From: an uncultured Actinomycetes bacterium
GTDB taxonomy: Bacteria > Actinomycetota > Acidimicrobiia > Acidimicrobiales > RAAP-2
Reading direction: 5' to 3'
Assembly (NCBI GenBank): GCA_903860915.1
Contig: CAIOSJ010000023.1
Location: forward strand, 1-64,000
Length of the DNA: 64,000 bases
A program made the position numbers and the translations under genes. Shown in pieces: positions 61,291 to 64,000 of this stretch. Under the pieces are notes generated by a model, which did not search any database, had not been told where the DNA came from, and saw nothing but the letters and a program-made list of their open reading frames with translations. Every line of letters starts with the position of its first letter. Position 1 is the first letter of the stretch.

Positions 61291-62427
61291 TTATTCCCCC
61301 TCATTAGTCATCGTCCCACTTGGACGTACTACGAATGTGTGCTCAACCGGCCACCGCATTTCGACTTCATCACCCGTCCGAGGAGCGAGAGCATCACCTA
61401 TATTTTGAGCGTACACCGTGAAATCTCTACCGTCGGGGCTGAGAATCAAGTACTGATTTCCGACGCCGGAAAAGGTCGCCACACGCACCACTCCGCGCAG
61501 ACAGTTCGTACCAGCTTCCTCGGCCCTAGCCGAGGGTACGAGATGAATTTTCTCGGGACGCACCCCCACCTGCACCGCACTGCTTGCCGTGAGACCCTCG
61601 GCGACGTTCGCTGCCGCGACGCGGAGTCGATGCCCGCCCGTCACCTCCACGTCGTAGTAACCCTGCGTCGCGCTGCCCAGAATTCCGGGCAGCAGATTCG
61701 ACGCACCAAGAAACGAGGCCACGAAATCTGTTTGTGGCCGTTCGTACACTTCGCGAGGAGTTCCCAGGCCCTCGATACGGCCCTGATTCATCACGACGAT
61801 ACGGTCCGACATCGTGAGCGCTTCTTCTTGATCGTGCGTGACGTATAAAAATGTGATGCCCACCTGTGACTGAATGCGCTTGAGTTCAATCTGCATGTGC
61901 TTACGCAACTTGGCGTCCAGAGCCGACATGGGCTCGTCGAGCAGGAGCAGTGTGGGGCGATTCACGAGGGCCCGGGCCAGGGCGACTCGCTGCTGTTGGC
62001 CTCCCGAGAGGGCCGCCGGTCGGCGAGCGGACAATCCGGCTAGATCGACGAGCTCCAGCATCTCACCCACCCGTTGAGCGGCGTCGGCCTTGCTGACGCC
62101 CTGACGACGAAGTCCAAAGGCGATATTGTCGCCCACCGAAAGATGGGGGAAGAGGGCGTAGGACTGGAACACCGTGTTGACGTCACGGCGGTAGGGCGGT
62201 AGGCCCGTTACGTCTTTCTCGCCGAAGAAGATCGATCCCGTGCTCGGTTCCTCGAAGCCCCCCAGCATGCGCAAGGTGGTGGTCTTGCCGCATCCCGAGG
62301 GGCCCAAGAGACTGAGGAACTCACCAGCTCGGATATCCAAACTGAGATTGTCCACCGCCCGTACTTCGGCGAATTGTTTCGTTACGTTAACTAAACGTAC
62401 ATTGACCGGTGCGGGGCTCTCACCCAT
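61291..62427 (-). CDS. ABC transporter ATP-binding protein (PotA-like)
   Basis: [53 protein letters not shown]. Confidence 0.96.
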   Translation of the reverse strand: MGESPAPVNVRLVNVTKQFAEVRAVDNLSLDIRAGEFLSLLGPSGCGKTTTLRMLGGFEEPSTGSIFFGEKDVTGLPPYRRDVNTVFQSYALFPHLSVGDNIAFGLRRQGVSKADAAQRVGEMLELVDLAGLSARRPAALSGGQQQRVALARALVNRPTLLLLDEPMSALDAKLRKHMQIELKRIQSQVGITFLYVTHDQEEALTMSDRIVVMNQGRIEGLGTPREVYERPQTDFVASFLGASNLLPGILGSATQGYYDVEVTGGHRLRVAAANVAEGLTASSAVQVGVRPEKIHLVPSARAEEAGTNCLRGVVRVATFSGVGNQYLILSPDGRDFTVYAQNIGDALAPRTGDEVEMRWPVEHTFVVRPSGTMTNEGE

Positions 62428-62516
62428 TACAGATTGTCACTCAACCAGGTCACGAAAGTTACCCTACTCCCTGGACTGCCCGAGTTGATGTAGTGCCGGC
62501 GCCGCGCGAGTGACCC

Positions 62517-62876
<360 letters not shown>

Positions 62877-64000
62877 TTATCGACCGAGCGAGTTGACTCG
62901 CTCGGCAAAGGTTTCGGTGGGGAAGGCTTCTTCGTCGTGGATGGCGAGGTCGCCGACTTCCAAAACGGCGTCGGTCTCTCGAAGACCCACGAGCTTCTTC
63001 ACGAGGAAGAAAATAATCGCGGTACCGACGGCGGTAAAGATAATGACCCAGGTGGCGGCGAGAAACTGCTCCCAGAGTTGGTGGAACGATCCCGTGTAGA
63101 ACCAGCCACCGACCGAGAAGGCGGGGCCCTCACCAGCCGGGTAGACGATCATGCCGGGGTCCGAGACGAGACCGACCAACAGACCACCGAGGAGTCCGGC
63201 GATTCCGTGCGTGTAGACCACACCCAGTGCGTCATCGACGCGGCTGAAGGGTCGTACTCGCGACAGGTAGTTCCACGACACCCAGACCAGCGTCGAGGCC
63301 GTGAGGCCCACCACAATGGCGCCGAGGCCATTGACGAAACCCGCTGAAGGTGTAATCGCGACCAGGCCACAGATCATGCCGTTGATGGCGCCGAGGAAGG
63401 TGGGCTTCTTTTGACGTGAGAACACCATGTCCATCGCCATCCAGGTCAGAACACCGACGGCGGTGGCAACATTCGTGTTCAGAACCGCCGCCGCAGCGTC
63501 GGCCCCGGCGTAGTACGAGGCGCCGCCGTTAAAGCCGTTCCAGCCCAGCCACAAAAGTCCGGCCCCAATGGCCACCATCATGAGGTTGCTCGGCACCGTG
63601 GTGCGGTCGCGCTTCAGACGAGGTCCGACAATGGCGGCGGCCACCAGCGAGGCGACGCCGGCCGAGAGGTGAATCACGAATCCACCGGCGTAGTCCACGG
63701 CCCCCTTTTGAGCAAAGAAGCCTCCGCCCCACATCAAGGCGGCGTCAATGCAGTACACGAAGGTGATCCAGAGTGGCACGATCAACAGCCAGGCCTTGAA
63801 CTTCAAACGCCCAATGAGACCACCCAAAAACAGCAGGGGTGTAATGGCGGCGAAGGCGAATTGGAAGTAGGCCAAGCTCGACGTCGGGAAGTGGAAGGGC
63901 ACCAGGGTATTGGTGCCCGATACCGCTTGTCCCTGTTCACTCAAGTGGCTCAGAATGGGGTGGGGCTTGCCCACGAATCCACTCCAGAAAGAACCCGTGG
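62877..64000 (-). CDS. amt: ammonium transporter, 5' end beyond the window
   Basis: GFVIHLSAGVASLVAA, LLWLGWNGFNGGASYYAG, YTHGIAGLLGGLLVGL; upstream in-frame codons SFWSGFV continue to the window edge. Confidence 0.96.
   Translation of the reverse strand, partial: TGSFWSGFVGKPHPILSHLSEQGQAVSGTNTLVPFHFPTSSLAYFQFAFAAITPLLFLGGLIGRLKFKAWLLIVPLWITFVYCIDAALMWGGGFFAQKGAVDYAGGFVIHLSAGVASLVAAAIVGPRLKRDRTTVPSNLMMVAIGAGLLWLGWNGFNGGASYYAGADAAAAVLNTNVATAVGVLTWMAMDMVFSRQKKPTFLGAINGMICGLVAITPSAGFVNGLGAIVVGLTASTLVWVSWNYLSRVRPFSRVDDALGVVYTHGIAGLLGGLLVGLVSDPGMIVYPAGEGPAFSVGGWFYTGSFHQLWEQFLAATWVIIFTAVGTAIIFFLVKKLVGLRETDAVLEVGDLAIHDEEAFPTETFAERVNSLGR

Overview
High-GC actinobacterial chromosome segment; the mix of WhiB, HspR, GSII, RepSA/TraSA-type genes and gene order suggests an Acidimicrobiia-like lineage (inference). 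There are two parts. (A) About 1-14.96 kb is accessory DNA. It holds an IS30-family element with visible inverted repeats, inserted next to an IS3-like transposase fragment; a membrane protein; a truncated tRNA-Gly(CCC) 3' half; a lower-GC three-gene cassette (m5C methyltransferase, DUF262+HNH protein, 306-aa unknown protein); and an AICE-like module (activator-like ORF, small TM ORF, FtsK/TraSA-like ATPase, RepSA-like initiator, sigma-like protein, membrane-anchored BTAD-type protein, large serine recombinase). The recombinase ORF runs into tRNA-Glu. (B) About 14.96-64 kb is mostly ordinary chromosome: tRNA-Pro/Asp/Phe, GSI plus OmpR-type regulator plus GSII, nadE, de novo purine genes, dnaK-grpE-dnaJ-hspR, a polyamine ABC transporter, and PII/Amt. 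The best candidates for something undescribed are the MTase/DUF262-HNH/306-aa cassette (3.25-6.95 kb), the GSII with a histone-H1-like Lys/Ala tail, the membrane-anchored BTAD protein on the mobile element, and a secreted Cys-pair repeat protein. No CRISPR array or rRNA was seen. All family calls come from reading motifs in the supplied translations; no database search was run.
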